In this document: positions 34,083 through 43,167 of the stretch, piece after piece | How the letters are laid out: each line of letters starts with the position of its first letter | Numbering within the stretch: the first letter of the stretch is position 1 | Assembly (NCBI RefSeq): GCF_010731815.2 | Contig: NZ_AP022593.1 | Span: forward strand, 620,001-684,000 | Direction: 5' to 3' | From: Mycolicibacterium arabiense | GTDB lineage: Bacteria > Actinomycetota > Actinomycetes > Mycobacteriales > Mycobacteriaceae | Length of the DNA stretch: 64,000 nucleotides | The notes under the pieces: model-generated | Seen by the model: only the letters and a program-made list of their open reading frames with translations | Databases searched by the model: none | Told to the model about the DNA's origin: nothing | Translations under genes and position numbers: made by a program

Positions 34083-35054
34083 TCACCGACCCTGTTCGTC
34101 CAACGCAGCCTTGACGTCCGCCTGGGTGTCGGCGAGGAAGGTCTGGAACTCGTCGCCGGTGGCGAAGGTCGTCGTGAAGTGGTTCCGCTGCGCGATCTGC
34201 TCCCAGGCCGGCGTCTCGACCATCTCGCCGAGTGCCTTCTGCCAGTAGGCGACGGCGACCTCCGGCATGCCAGGGGGCCCGTAGAGCCCCCGCCAGTTGG
34301 ACAGCGTGACGTCGAGTCCCTGCTCTCGTGCGGTCGCAGCGGCGAGCCCCGGCAGGCGGTCCTCCGACAGCACGCCCAGTGCCTTGAGTTCTCCCCCGTC
34401 GAGCAGGTCGACGAACTCACTGACTCCGCCGATCGCGACGTCGACGTCACCGTTGCGGAGCGCGGCGATCTGGTCTCCTCCGCCTTCGAACGGCACGTAG
34501 TTCACCGATGAGGCATCGCCGCCTGCCGCGGTCACCAAGAGGTCGAACGGCGCCTGATCGTCGTTCGCGGCAGCGACGGCGACCTGTCCGGGACCCTTCT
34601 CGATTGCGGTCATGACGTCGGAGAGGTTCGCGTAGGGGGTGCCGGGAGCGGTGACGACGACGAAGTACTCCGTCACCAGGCGGGCGATCATGGTGACGTC
34701 GTCGTAGCCGTACTTCGACGCGCCGCGCAATTCGTTGATCATCATCGCCAGGGACGTGACCGATATCTGGTCGGCGGCGCCGTCGTACTGCTCGACCATG
34801 GTGGCCAGGAAGTCCGCTCCGCTGCCACCCGGCTTGTTCTGCACGGGCAGCGGCACTTTCACGATGCCCTCCTGCTCGAGGGCCTCGACGACCGAGCGGA
34901 TCGTGATGTCGAATCCGCTACCCGGGTTGGCGCCCGCCGTCATCGTGATGGGTCCCGTGGGATAGCTCGGCGCGTCGGCCGCCGGTTCTGAGGACTGACA
35001 TCCGGTGAGCATCAGCGAGGCGGCCAGCACGGCGCCGATGACGGTTGTGTTCAC
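34083..35054 (-). CDS. TctC-type (Bug family) substrate-binding lipoprotein
   Basis: 323 residues from a GTG. The signal ends in a lipobox (SLMLTGC), so it is anchored in the membrane. The Bug-family pattern is present: YPTGPITMTAGANPGSGFD, then VQNKPGGSGADFLATM and VNYVPFEGGGDQIAALRNGDVD. These proteins bind carboxylates for tripartite tricarboxylate transporters, but no TctA/TctB genes are seen here. Instead it heads a run of SDR, DUF4239, DMT and DUF4436 genes, so it may serve another permease or act as a sensor. That role is inference. Confidence 0.82.
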   Translation of the reverse strand: MNTTVIGAVLAASLMLTGCQSSEPAADAPSYPTGPITMTAGANPGSGFDITIRSVVEALEQEGIVKVPLPVQNKPGGSGADFLATMVEQYDGAADQISVTSLAMMINELRGASKYGYDDVTMIARLVTEYFVVVTAPGTPYANLSDVMTAIEKGPGQVAVAAANDDQAPFDLLVTAAGGDASSVNYVPFEGGGDQIAALRNGDVDVAIGGVSEFVDLLDGGELKALGVLSEDRLPGLAAATAREQGLDVTLSNWRGLYGPPGMPEVAVAYWQKALGEMVETPAWEQIAQRNHFTTTFATGDEFQTFLADTQADVKAALDEQGR

Positions 35055-35071
35055 TGGTGAATGACTACACG

Positions 35072-35087
35072 CACGAAGGCGTTCGTG
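35072..35087. other. Short hairpin CACGAA-N4-TTCGTG
   Basis: Perfect 6-bp arms between the stop of the upstream membrane gene and the TctC start. No T-run follows on the minus strand, so it may be an attenuating hairpin or a protein site rather than a terminator. Confidence 0.35.
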
Positions 35088-35116
35088 TCCCACTTCTGGG
35101 AAGACTCCTGGAAACG

Positions 35117-36235
35117 TCACACCCGGTATCGGTTGCGAGCGACGAGCGTGGTGTGCAGGTCCTCGATGAGCGGGGTCAGGAAGTCTCGCTTGTACTCGTC
35201 GTCGCCGACCGAGCGGGCGCTGACGTACATGAACGTCAGCGCGCACAGGATGAGCGTCATGTGGATCAGCGACTGCGGCACCGGCAGCGTGACGCCGAGG
35301 ATGGTCCCGTCGCTGGGACCACCACCGCTCCACTTGGCCAGCAGCTCGGGACTCAGCACGATGAGACCGAGGGTGAAGAAGATCGAGGCCGTGCAGATCG
35401 CGACCACGACCAGGTGTGCGATTTGCGTGGTGGCCATCACCAGCACCACGTTGACGCGCTCCGCGCGCGTCAGCGGATCGGGGGACGGACGTTCCGGCAT
35501 GGCTGCGAACGGCGTTCCGCTCAGGTCGTGCTCGGTGCCGTCGGGTATTCCGACCGACTCGAGCATCGGGCGGACCCGGGACCGACTGCTCGAGACGATG
35601 AACGCTGCGGTGACCGCGAACAGGAAGAACAGCGCGAGGAACAGGCGTGCCTGGCTGATGGTGGAGGCCAGGATCCACACGTAGCCGTTGAAGAACACCA
35701 CGACGGTCAGCAACATCACCGGTAATGCGCTGACGAGGAGTGCACCCATTGCCGAGACCTGCGTGACGGTCAACCGCAGCGCCCAGCCGAGTACTGCGCC
35801 GACGCCCGTGGCGGTGGCGACGACCACGACCGCAACGGCGACGATCGTGGCCGGCAGTTCGGCGAGCCCGCCCTGAAACACGCTGGCGCCTACGGCCACG
35901 GCTACGGCGCCGACGGACACGATGGACTGCGTGCGGCGGCTCTGGATGCGGGAGACCATCCGCCCGGTGACCAGGGCCAGCGGGACGACGAGCACGATCA
36001 CGACCAGCACGACCGTCTCGGCCGCGGTCGGGGCGCCGTCGATGTAGACCTCGCTGGAACCGGTGACGAAGAAGACCACCAGCAGTGCCAGGACGATCGT
36101 CGCGTATCCGGCCAGCCCTGGCGCCGATCGGGGCAGCAGGTGGCGGGAGCGGTTGCGCGCCGTCAGCGCCGTGGGCAGGCCCCGCTCGAGGAACCAGGCC
36201 TGCGCAGCATCGCGATCACCGTCTCCGAAGGGCAC
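35117..36235 (-). CDS. Multi-pass membrane protein of unknown function
   Basis: 372 residues from a GTG with about nine membrane helices (for example GYATIVLALLVVFFVTGS, ETVVLVVIVLVVPLALVTG, TIVAVAVVVVATATGVGAV, LFLALFFLFAVTAAFIVSS). A polar loop of about 60 residues lies between helices 7 and 8. Hydrophilic ends (LEDLHTTLVARNRYRV-like) suggest both termini in the cytoplasm. I recognise no family. A TAGGGT -10 at 36277-36282 would give a 40-nt leader. It precedes the TctC operon by 62 nt. Confidence 0.7.
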   Translation of the reverse strand: MPFGDGDRDAAQAWFLERGLPTALTARNRSRHLLPRSAPGLAGYATIVLALLVVFFVTGSSEVYIDGAPTAAETVVLVVIVLVVPLALVTGRMVSRIQSRRTQSIVSVGAVAVAVGASVFQGGLAELPATIVAVAVVVVATATGVGAVLGWALRLTVTQVSAMGALLVSALPVMLLTVVVFFNGYVWILASTISQARLFLALFFLFAVTAAFIVSSSRSRVRPMLESVGIPDGTEHDLSGTPFAAMPERPSPDPLTRAERVNVVLVMATTQIAHLVVVAICTASIFFTLGLIVLSPELLAKWSGGGPSDGTILGVTLPVPQSLIHMTLILCALTFMYVSARSVGDDEYKRDFLTPLIEDLHTTLVARNRYRV

Positions 36236-36288
36236 GGGGCGGCGGCGTGGGCTCGCTTGGCGGTCGATGCAGGAACCCTAGACGCGGG

Positions 36289-36681
36289 CTAGCTGATCTG
36301 TCTGATCAACGAGTCCATGTCGAGCAGATCCCAGACGGCGGCGAACTTGCCGTCCTCCAGGTGGTACAGCGTGAACTCCGAGACGTCGACGCGGCGTCCG
36401 GTCGCCTCGATGCCCGCGAAGGCGCCGCGGTGGGTGCCCGTGACTGAGAAGTGCACCACGATGTTCTCGTCGTCGGTGACCAGGTGGGCGACGTCCCAGT
36501 GCCAGTCGGGGAACGCGGAGATGAGCGGCTCGAACTGCGCCGTGACGGCGCCGGGGTCCATGGGTGACCCGTTGACGGTGATGCCCGGCGCGTAGAACGA
36601 GGCCATCGAATCGAAGTCGTGCGCGTTGCAGTATTCGAGATAGGACTGGTACAGCGCTCGATACTCGTCGTGCAGGGTCAT
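36289..36681 (-). CDS. SnoaL-like (NTF2-fold) protein
   Basis: 130 residues. The fold is clear: helix (HDEYRALYQSYLEYCNAHDF), the strand FYAPGITVNGSPMDP, LISAFPDWHWDVAHLV with the conserved FPDW segment of ester cyclases, and the last strand LYHLEDGKFAAVWDLLDM. SnoaL ester cyclases and related isomerases act on cyclic ketones or polyketides. It lies downstream of the catabolic operon with only a 35-nt gap after the MFS gene stop, so it may be its last gene. Confidence 0.8.
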   Translation of the reverse strand: MTLHDEYRALYQSYLEYCNAHDFDSMASFYAPGITVNGSPMDPGAVTAQFEPLISAFPDWHWDVAHLVTDDENIVVHFSVTGTHRGAFAGIEATGRRVDVSEFTLYHLEDGKFAAVWDLLDMDSLIRQIS

Positions 36682-36716
36682 GGTGTCGCCGCCTCACGTG
36701 TCGTCGCTTACCCCGC

Positions 36717-38120
36717 TCATCTTGGTCGATCGCCGGCGAGGTCGCCCACCGCACCGGGGTCGACGGGCATCGCCGCACCGCGGGTCTCCGGTGCGAACAC
36801 CAGTCCGCAGACGGCGATGAGACCGAGGGCTGCCACCGACGCGGTGGCGATTCCGAGGTCCCCGCCGAACCACGAGGTCGCGATGACGCCGGCCGTGAGC
36901 GGACCCAGCGCCGTGACGTAGCGACCGACGCTGTTGCACACCGCCAGTGCGGTGGCCCGGACGCTGGGCGGGAACAGTTCGGGTGCGTAGATGAACGTGC
37001 CGGACAACGCTCCGAACAGTCCGAATCCCAAGAAGGGCATGGCCGTGAGGAATTGGCCGTAGTCGCGCTGGAAGGGGAAGGCCCAGCCGATGGCCGCGGC
37101 CGACACTGCGAAGCTCACCATGAAGGCTCGCCGCCGTCCGATGGCGTCGGCCAGGAACCCCCACGAGGCGTACCCGATGATGCCGCCGGCGTTGAACAAC
37201 ATCGCCGCGGTCGCCACCCGGTGGTCGGCCAGCGCCTGCGGCAGGTTCTCGGCGGCCGTCATCTGACGGATGATCTGCGGGTACCACGTCGACACGCTCC
37301 AGAACGCGATCAGGGCTCCGGTCGCGAGTGCGGTACACACCACCATCGGACGCAGCAGCGGAGGTGAGATCAACCTCTTGAGCACGAATCCGTCGTGGGA
37401 AGCGCTCTCGCCGCGGGCCTTTCGTTCCTTGCGCGCCTGCATGTGCGCGTTGATCTCGGGTGGTTCCGGCACGTAGCGGCGGATGAACCACACCAGGAGT
37501 GCGGGCAGGCCTGCCAGCAGCAGCATGGGCCGCCAGCCGTGGCTACCGAACGCCGCGTAGGCGGCGGCCGCCGCGAAGAACCCTGCGGCATAGCCGGCCA
37601 TCATCACCCCGCCGGCACGGGCGCGGAAGCGGTTGCGCCACGTCTCGGCGATGAGTGCGGCTCCGACGGGTGCCTCGACACCCGATCCCATGCCCGCGAT
37701 GAAGCGAAGGATGCCCAACTGCCACCAGGTGTCGGCGAACGCCGCCAGCGCACTGAACACCGCGTAGGTGAGGATGCCGATGGACAACACCTTGGTGCGC
37801 CCGAAGTAGTCGGCGAGGATGCCGAACAGGATGCCACCGGTCGCCCAGCCGATCAGGAACAGCGCCACGGTCAGCCCGCCGTAGAAGCCGATCGAGGCAC
37901 CGGTGGGATCGACGCCGCTGTTCGGCAGCAGCTCGGTCATCGTGGGCCCGAGGACCAGCACGTAGAGGCTTCCGGCGAAGCCGTCCAACCCCCAGCCGAG
38001 CGTGGTTCCTGCCAGCACCAGCCACTGGGTGCGGGTGATCTCGTGGTGCCACCGGGTGCGGGTGATCTCGTGGTGCCACCGGGTGCGAGTTCCCGACGTA
38101 TGGGTTCCTGGTTTGGGCAT
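36717..38120 (-). CDS. MFS transporter of the aromatic-acid/sialate type, with a repeated N-terminus
   Basis: 467 residues, twelve membrane helices. The two family loops are present: GILADYFGRTKVL after TM2 and GFLADAIGRRRAF after TM8. The family (AAHS/metabolite:H+ symporters) imports aromatic acids and organic anions. The N-terminal cytoplasmic end contains RWHHEITRT twice in a row because of a 27-bp tandem repeat. Lies 40 nt after the aldehyde dehydrogenase stop in the same direction, so it is probably part of the catabolic operon and gives it a second uptake or efflux route. Confidence 0.88.
   Translation of the reverse strand: MPKPGTHTSGTRTRWHHEITRTRWHHEITRTQWLVLAGTTLGWGLDGFAGSLYVLVLGPTMTELLPNSGVDPTGASIGFYGGLTVALFLIGWATGGILFGILADYFGRTKVLSIGILTYAVFSALAAFADTWWQLGILRFIAGMGSGVEAPVGAALIAETWRNRFRARAGGVMMAGYAAGFFAAAAAYAAFGSHGWRPMLLLAGLPALLVWFIRRYVPEPPEINAHMQARKERKARGESASHDGFVLKRLISPPLLRPMVVCTALATGALIAFWSVSTWYPQIIRQMTAAENLPQALADHRVATAAMLFNAGGIIGYASWGFLADAIGRRRAFMVSFAVSAAAIGWAFPFQRDYGQFLTAMPFLGFGLFGALSGTFIYAPELFPPSVRATALAVCNSVGRYVTALGPLTAGVIATSWFGGDLGIATASVAALGLIAVCGLVFAPETRGAAMPVDPGAVGDLAGDRPR
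38027..38080 (+). repeat. 27-bp perfect tandem repeat inside the MFS gene
   Basis: The unit GGGTGCGGGTGATCTCGTGG plus TGCCACC occurs at 38027-38053 and 38054-38080, followed by a partial third copy. 27 is a multiple of three, so copies add nine residues (RWHHEITRT) without changing frame. It is in the N-terminal tail before the first membrane helix. Confidence 0.9.
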
Positions 38121-38160
38121 GCGGGGTCCAATCAGTCAGCGGTGATCCGGGCGAGGGTGG

Positions 38161-39651
38161 TCAGTTGAGTCGGCGCTGGTCGGCGTCGCCGTACCAGTCG
38201 ACGTGGTCGGCGGCGGTCCTGACGACGATGGACTTGATCCACGAGAAGTCGTCGAACGATTCGGTTCCGGCGTCCTTGCCGATGCCCGATTCCTTGACGC
38301 CGCCCCACGGCAGCGACGGTTCGAGCCGGTGATGGTCGTTGACCCACACCATGCCCGCGACGATGTTCGAGGCGACCCGGTGCGCGCGGGCGATGTCGGT
38401 GGTCCATACGCCTGCGCCGAGGCCGTACTCGTTGTCGTTGGCCATCGCGACGGCGTCGGCCTCGGCGTCGAAGGGGATGACCACGGCTACGGGGCCGAAG
38501 ATCTCCTCCCGTGCGACCGTCATCGCCATGCTGGCGTCGGCCAGTACGGTCGGCTGCAGGAAGAACCCGCCTCGAAGTTCCTCGGGCAGTTCGGGAATCC
38601 CGCCGCCGGCGGCCAGTCGGGCGCCTTCGGCGGTGCCCGTGCCGATCAGGTCGAGCACCTTGTCACGTTGCCGTGCGCTGATCAACGGTCCCATCTGCGT
38701 CTGCGGCAGGCTTGGATCACCCACCCGGATCGCTTGCGCGCGTGCCGACAGTGCGATGACGAACTCGTCGTAGACGTTGCGCTGCACCAGGAAACGGGAG
38801 CCGGCGACGCAGGACTGACCGGCTGCGACGAAGGCGGCGAATGCGGCGCCCTCGGCCGCGACGGCGGGATCCACGTCGTCGAACATCACGACGGGTGTCT
38901 TGCCGCCGAGTTCGGCGGTCACGCGGGCGAACCGGGACGCGGTGGCGATGGCCGCCGCGCGGCCGGCTTCGGTGCCGCCGGTGAGGGTGATCTTGGCGAC
39001 GTCGGGATGCCGGGTGAGCCGCTCCCCCGCTGGCCGCCCGCCGGTGACGACGTTGACGACTCCGTCGGGAACGCCTGCCTCGGCCAGGATCTCGGCCAGT
39101 GCGAGTGTCGTCAGCGGTGTCATCTCCGACGGCTTGACCACGACGGTGTTGCCGTTGGCCAGTGCGGCGGACAGGCTTCGCGCCAGGATCAGCAGTGGAT
39201 GGTTGAACGGGGTGATGATGCCGCACACGCCGAGCGGAAGTCGCTGCTGGTACGTCAGATACGGGCCGTCGCCCGGGAGGACGGCCAGGCGCTGCGCAGC
39301 GAGCAGACCCGCGTTGTAACGGAACCACTCCGGGACCCGGGACAGCTGGGCCCTCGTCTCGGTGATCGGACGGCCGTTGTTGCGGGCCTCCAGCGTGTAC
39401 AGCCGCTCGGAATTCGCTTCGATGGCGTCTGCGACGCGCAGCAGCAGGCGGGCGCGTGCGCTCCTGACCAGCGCGGGCCATGGCCCGCTCTCGAACGCCG
39501 CGCGGGCACGCGCCACGGCCGCGTCGACGCCCTCGGCGTCCTGTTCGGCCACGGTGGCGATGACCGCACCGCTGCTCGGGTCGATGATGTTGCGGGTGTC
39601 ACCGCTGTCGGCTCCGAGGGGGCCTGCGGACGCTGCGATCGTGTGAGTCAT
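38161..39651 (-). CDS. NAD(P)-dependent aldehyde dehydrogenase
   Basis: 496 residues, standard ALDH length. PFNHPL (cofactor site), the catalytic Glu in ELGGKTP and the catalytic Cys in AAGQSCVAGSR are present, and EEIFGPV near residue 390 binds the cofactor. The sequence style is that of 2-hydroxymuconic semialdehyde or related aromatic-pathway dehydrogenases, but succinate-semialdehyde cannot be excluded. It lies between the cupin and the MFS transporter in the catabolic operon and would oxidise an aldehyde formed after ring opening (inference). Confidence 0.93.
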   Translation of the reverse strand: MTHTIAASAGPLGADSGDTRNIIDPSSGAVIATVAEQDAEGVDAAVARARAAFESGPWPALVRSARARLLLRVADAIEANSERLYTLEARNNGRPITETRAQLSRVPEWFRYNAGLLAAQRLAVLPGDGPYLTYQQRLPLGVCGIITPFNHPLLILARSLSAALANGNTVVVKPSEMTPLTTLALAEILAEAGVPDGVVNVVTGGRPAGERLTRHPDVAKITLTGGTEAGRAAAIATASRFARVTAELGGKTPVVMFDDVDPAVAAEGAAFAAFVAAGQSCVAGSRFLVQRNVYDEFVIALSARAQAIRVGDPSLPQTQMGPLISARQRDKVLDLIGTGTAEGARLAAGGGIPELPEELRGGFFLQPTVLADASMAMTVAREEIFGPVAVVIPFDAEADAVAMANDNEYGLGAGVWTTDIARAHRVASNIVAGMVWVNDHHRLEPSLPWGGVKESGIGKDAGTESFDDFSWIKSIVVRTAADHVDWYGDADQRRLN

Positions 39652-39719
39652 GGTCTCCGAGTCTCGTCAGTGGGTGGGTGGGATCCGGGCGATGTCCGTG
39701 GGGACACCGGGGTACGCCG

Positions 39720-40184
39720 CTAGAGTTCGAGCGGTGGGTTCGCCGAGTCGAGGTGTTCCACGGTGGTGAAGATCAACTCGCTGTCACCGGCGTTCTCGAT
39801 GTCGTGCAGCAGGAATTCCCCTTCGGCGAAGGTGAAGTGTCGCGTCTCCCCCGCCGAGTAGGACACCTCGCGGGTGGTGCCGTCGGCCGTGTGCTGGCGG
39901 CTGGTGCCGGCGATGACCGCGGTCCAGAAGTAGTCGAGCACGTGCCGGTGGGCATGGAAGCGGTCACCGGGGGCGAGGCGGATCTCCCACACCCGTACCC
40001 GCTCGTTCTGGCTGAGCAGCCGCGAGCCGACGTGCCCGTCGTGGGCATGCGCGTCGAACTCGGCGCGCAGCTCGTCGGTCCAGCCGTCGAAGTCGGTGCC
40101 GACGAGCGTGCCGGCCAGCGGTGCGTCGGTGAGGAACTCTGCGTGCTGGGGCGAGCGAAGCGACGGGGAAGTGTTCTGGGTCAT
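39720..40184 (-). CDS. Cupin-fold protein
   Basis: 154 residues. The double-stranded beta-helix is indicated by RVRVWEIRLAPGDRFHAHRH, which carries the HxH of cupin motif 1, then DYFWTAVIAGTSRQH and the second motif SAGETRHFTFAEGEFLLHDI with another His. It could bind a metal and act as a dioxygenase or isomerase on a pathway intermediate. AAGGAG lies 6 nt before the ATG. Same direction and 10 nt downstream of the monooxygenase stop, so co-transcribed. Confidence 0.75.
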   Translation of the reverse strand: MTQNTSPSLRSPQHAEFLTDAPLAGTLVGTDFDGWTDELRAEFDAHAHDGHVGSRLLSQNERVRVWEIRLAPGDRFHAHRHVLDYFWTAVIAGTSRQHTADGTTREVSYSAGETRHFTFAEGEFLLHDIENAGDSELIFTTVEHLDSANPPLEL

Positions 40185-40194
40185 GCGAATCTCC

Positions 40195-41406
40195 TTAGTG
40201 TCCGGGGCCGTAGAGGCCGAAACGGTTGTCCGGGTCGCCGGGGACCCAGGTGCAGTCGAACTGGGAACGGGCGCCCATCTCCTTGACGCGGCGCATCAGC
40301 CGCTGCCCGAGTTCGAGTTGGCCGGGCTCCCACTTGGCGAGCGCCTCGGCGATGTCACCGCTGTCCGACAGCGCGTCGTAGAGCGCCCATGCGTTGGCCG
40401 CGGCCTTCGCGGTACCCGCCGCGGCGTGCGGCCGGGCAGCGCTGGCGGCGTCGCCGACGAGAGCCACGCGCCCCATCGCCATCCGGTTGGTCACCGCGTC
40501 GTACACCGCCTGCAGGTAGGGCTGCTCGGTGCGCAGCACCACCTCGGCAGCCGCTGGCGCGAGCAGTTCGGTTGCTGCCGAACGCATTTCCTCGACGAAG
40601 CGGTCCTGCACCCCGCCCGGGTGCAGCGACACGCCGGCCAGGAAGCCGCGCTTGTCGGTCATGAGCTCGTCGAGTTCGTGCCCCTCCGGCACGTTGCGGT
40701 ACCAAACGTAGTTCAGCAGCCGCTCCCCCACGGCGAGCCCACCGTCGGTCGACGGGATCGGATAGACGTTGATGTGGGTGTGCGGCGCGACGCTGTAGGT
40801 GATCGAGTCGTGCAGCAGCTCGAACGTCTCCGGGGACACCTCGCGCTCGGGCACGGTGCCGCGCCACCCGACGTACCCGGAGTACTCGAGTTTGGTGTCC
40901 GGCGAGATGCGCCGCCTGCTGGGCGATCCGATGCCGTCGGCGAACACGACGAGATCGGCGCGTTCGCGGCGGCCGGAGGTGAAGCGCACCTCGACCCCGT
41001 CGGCGTCCTCGTCGAACCCTGCCGCGTACTCGCCGAGGTGGTAGTCGTCGGTCCCGAAGTCGGCGAGCAGTGCCCGGTAGAAGGTGCCCCACGACGTGTA
41101 GCTCCACGGCGCGTTCTCACGGTGCACGACGGAGTTGCCCGGCCCGAGGTACTGCACGTAGTGCGTCGAGGTGCTGACCTGTTCGGGATGCTGGTCACTG
41201 CACTCGACGAACCAGCGCAGCGTGTCGGGCTGCAGCACGATGCCGCCGCCGCGACCGTCCAGGTTGGTCGGCGTGCGTTCGAAGACGGATACGTCGAACC
41301 CCAGCCTGCGCAGCAGCAGAGCCGTCGTCAGGCCGCCGATGGATCCACCGATCACCAGGGCGCGGTGCCCACTCCAGTCGTGGCGGGTGTCGAGACGTTC
41401 AGACAC
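40195..41406 (-). CDS. FAD-dependent monooxygenase, 2,6-dihydroxypyridine 3-hydroxylase-like
   Basis: 403 residues. Dinucleotide motif GGSIGGLTTALLL at the start, GRGGGIVLQPDTL next, the DG motif FADGIGSPSRRR near residue 165 and GDAASAARPHAAAGTAKA near 310. The whole layout, including GYVGWRGTV, YPIPS and the VWYRNVPEGHELDELMTDKRG block, resembles DhpH of the nicotine pathway as I recall it. It should hydroxylate an aromatic or pyridine ring with NADH and O2. The GTG at 41406 is chosen over the ATG at 41421 because AAGGAGAG sits 6 nt upstream of it. Overlaps the amidohydrolase stop by 8 nt. Confidence 0.85.
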   Translation of the reverse strand: MSERLDTRHDWSGHRALVIGGSIGGLTTALLLRRLGFDVSVFERTPTNLDGRGGGIVLQPDTLRWFVECSDQHPEQVSTSTHYVQYLGPGNSVVHRENAPWSYTSWGTFYRALLADFGTDDYHLGEYAAGFDEDADGVEVRFTSGRRERADLVVFADGIGSPSRRRISPDTKLEYSGYVGWRGTVPEREVSPETFELLHDSITYSVAPHTHINVYPIPSTDGGLAVGERLLNYVWYRNVPEGHELDELMTDKRGFLAGVSLHPGGVQDRFVEEMRSAATELLAPAAAEVVLRTEQPYLQAVYDAVTNRMAMGRVALVGDAASAARPHAAAGTAKAAANAWALYDALSDSGDIAEALAKWEPGQLELGQRLMRRVKEMGARSQFDCTWVPGDPDNRFGLYGPGH

Positions 41407-42391
41407 GGTTCTCTCCTTCATCGAGCCCGAGGAAGCGTCGGGCGTTGTCTTCGAGGGCGGCGTCGTCGATGCCGACGGAGTGCGGTAGGTCCAGCGGGAG
41501 CGCGATGCCCATGTCGAACGGATAGTCGCTGCCGCACATCAGGCGTCCGGGATCGGCGTGCGCGCGCAGCAGGTCGAGCGCCGGGCCGTCGTGGGTGAGG
41601 GTGTCGAACCAGAGGCCGGCGAAACCCTCCCGCGGCGAACGGGTTCGAGCACTGCGCACGTCGGCGCGCTGCGACCAGCCGTGCTGCCAGCGGCCCACCA
41701 GCGCAGGGGCGCAGCCCCCGCCGTGCAGCATGCAGATGCGCAACGATGGCAGCTCCTCGAGCACGCCGCCGAGCACCAGTGATGCGGCGGCGGTTGCCGT
41801 TTCGACGGGGTTGCCGATGAGGTTGGTCAGGTAGTACGACGACCACTCCGGCCGCGGCAGCTGCATGGGGTGCACCAGCACCGCCGCGTCGTTCTCCGCC
41901 GCGATCGCCAACACGTCGCGCATCGGCGCCACGTCGAACGAGGTGTGCCCCAGCAGCGGCGGAACCGCGATGCCGCGCACCACGCCCGTCGACGCCATGG
42001 CCTCGATCTGCTTGCGGGCGGCATCGGGATCGTGCAGTGACACCAGCCCCAGTCCGAGCAGCCTGCCGGCACTGTCGCGGCACACCTTGGCCAGTTCGTC
42101 GTTGAACGCACCCACGTAGTCGTCGACGCCGGGGGCGTCGGCGACCGGGAAGGCGAACGGAGGCGCCGAGATCACGCGCGCCCCGAGCCCGGCGGCGTCG
42201 GTGTCGGCCAGCACGCGGGCGGGGTCGCTCATTGCCGCGGTCTGGATCGACAGCGGCAGGTCCCCGAGGTGCAGCTGGCCGTCGCGTCCGTTGAGCGGGG
42301 GCACCGGGGACCCCGGTGGCAGCCCGAACAGGTCCTCGGGGAGCCAGTGGGCGTGGACGTCGATGGGTCCCGAGCGGATGGTGGAGGTCAT
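41399..42391 (-). CDS. Amidohydrolase-2 family protein (ACMSD-like)
   Basis: 330 residues. The N-terminal metal ligands DVHAHWLP, the central AVLVHPMQLP and GGGCAPALVGRWQH segments, and the C-terminal catalytic Asp region MCGSDYPFD all fit the amidohydrolase-2 fold used by decarboxylases and hydrolases such as ACMSD and 5-carboxyvanillate decarboxylase. In this operon it could decarboxylate or hydrolyse a ring-derived acid or amide. ATG start overlapping the ABC ATPase stop (ATGA). Confidence 0.88.
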   Translation of the reverse strand: MTSTIRSGPIDVHAHWLPEDLFGLPPGSPVPPLNGRDGQLHLGDLPLSIQTAAMSDPARVLADTDAAGLGARVISAPPFAFPVADAPGVDDYVGAFNDELAKVCRDSAGRLLGLGLVSLHDPDAARKQIEAMASTGVVRGIAVPPLLGHTSFDVAPMRDVLAIAAENDAAVLVHPMQLPRPEWSSYYLTNLIGNPVETATAAASLVLGGVLEELPSLRICMLHGGGCAPALVGRWQHGWSQRADVRSARTRSPREGFAGLWFDTLTHDGPALDLLRAHADPGRLMCGSDYPFDMGIALPLDLPHSVGIDDAALEDNARRFLGLDEGENRV

Positions 42392-43131
42392 GCCGCCGCC
42401 GCCTCGAGCGCCTCGAACCGGGCCAGGATCTCGGCCTGCAGGACGGCCACCGCCGGATCGGAAGCCCTTCTGGGACGGGGCAGGTCGACGTCGATGATCT
42501 CGTGCACCGTCCCGCCGGGAGCCAGCACGACGATGCGGTCGGACAGCTGCACGGCCTCGGTGACGTCGTGGGTCACGAACATCACGGTGCGCCGCGACTC
42601 CAGCCAGATCCGCTCGAGATGCTCGCGCAGCGTGCGCGAGGTCATCGCGTCGAGGTGGCTGAACGGCTCGTCCATCAGCAGCACGTCGGGTTCGACGGCG
42701 AACGCCCTGGCGATGCCGATCCGCTGCTGTTGACCGCCGGACAGTTGGGCAGGGAAGCGGTCCGCGCAGTGGCTCAGTCCGACGAGGTCGAGGTAGTGCC
42801 GCGCGCGCTCCTCCCAGCCCGGGCGTTCGTGTTGTACGAAGCCGAGATTGGCCATGACGGTGCGCCATGGCAGGAGCCGCGGGTCCTGGAACACGTAGCC
42901 GACGCGGGCGTCGTTGCCGCCGTTGCCGACGAGGTCAACGGTGCCGGAGCCGTGCGTCTCGATGCCGGAGACGATGTTGAGCAGTGTGGTCTTACCGCTG
43001 CCCGACGGCCCGACGACCGACACGAACGTCTCGCCGGAGATGGTGAGGTCGATGCCGTTGATGACGCGGGTGCGGTTGCCGCTGCGGTCGTGGAAGTCCT
43101 TGACCAGGTCGCGGATCTCGATGGAGGCCAT
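42388..43131 (-). CDS. ABC transporter ATP-binding protein (nitrate/sulfonate/taurine type)
   Basis: 247 residues. Walker A GPSGSGKTT, signature LSGGQQQRIGIARA, Walker B VLLMDEPFSHLD, and MFVTHDVTEAVQL are all present, as in SsuB/TauB/ThiZ-type importers. Overlaps the amidohydrolase start by 4 nt. It energises the two permeases encoded upstream. Confidence 0.94.
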   Translation of the reverse strand: MASIEIRDLVKDFHDRSGNRTRVINGIDLTISGETFVSVVGPSGSGKTTLLNIVSGIETHGSGTVDLVGNGGNDARVGYVFQDPRLLPWRTVMANLGFVQHERPGWEERARHYLDLVGLSHCADRFPAQLSGGQQQRIGIARAFAVEPDVLLMDEPFSHLDAMTSRTLREHLERIWLESRRTVMFVTHDVTEAVQLSDRIVVLAPGGTVHEIIDVDLPRPRRASDPAVAVLQAEILARFEALEAAAA

Positions 43132-43167
43132 GATGTCTCGCTTTCGGATGGGAGGTGTGGTGGGCGG

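Noticed and set aside
38027..38080. CRISPR-like repeat
   Set aside because: The copies are directly adjacent with no spacers, in frame within a transporter gene, and no cas genes are present.
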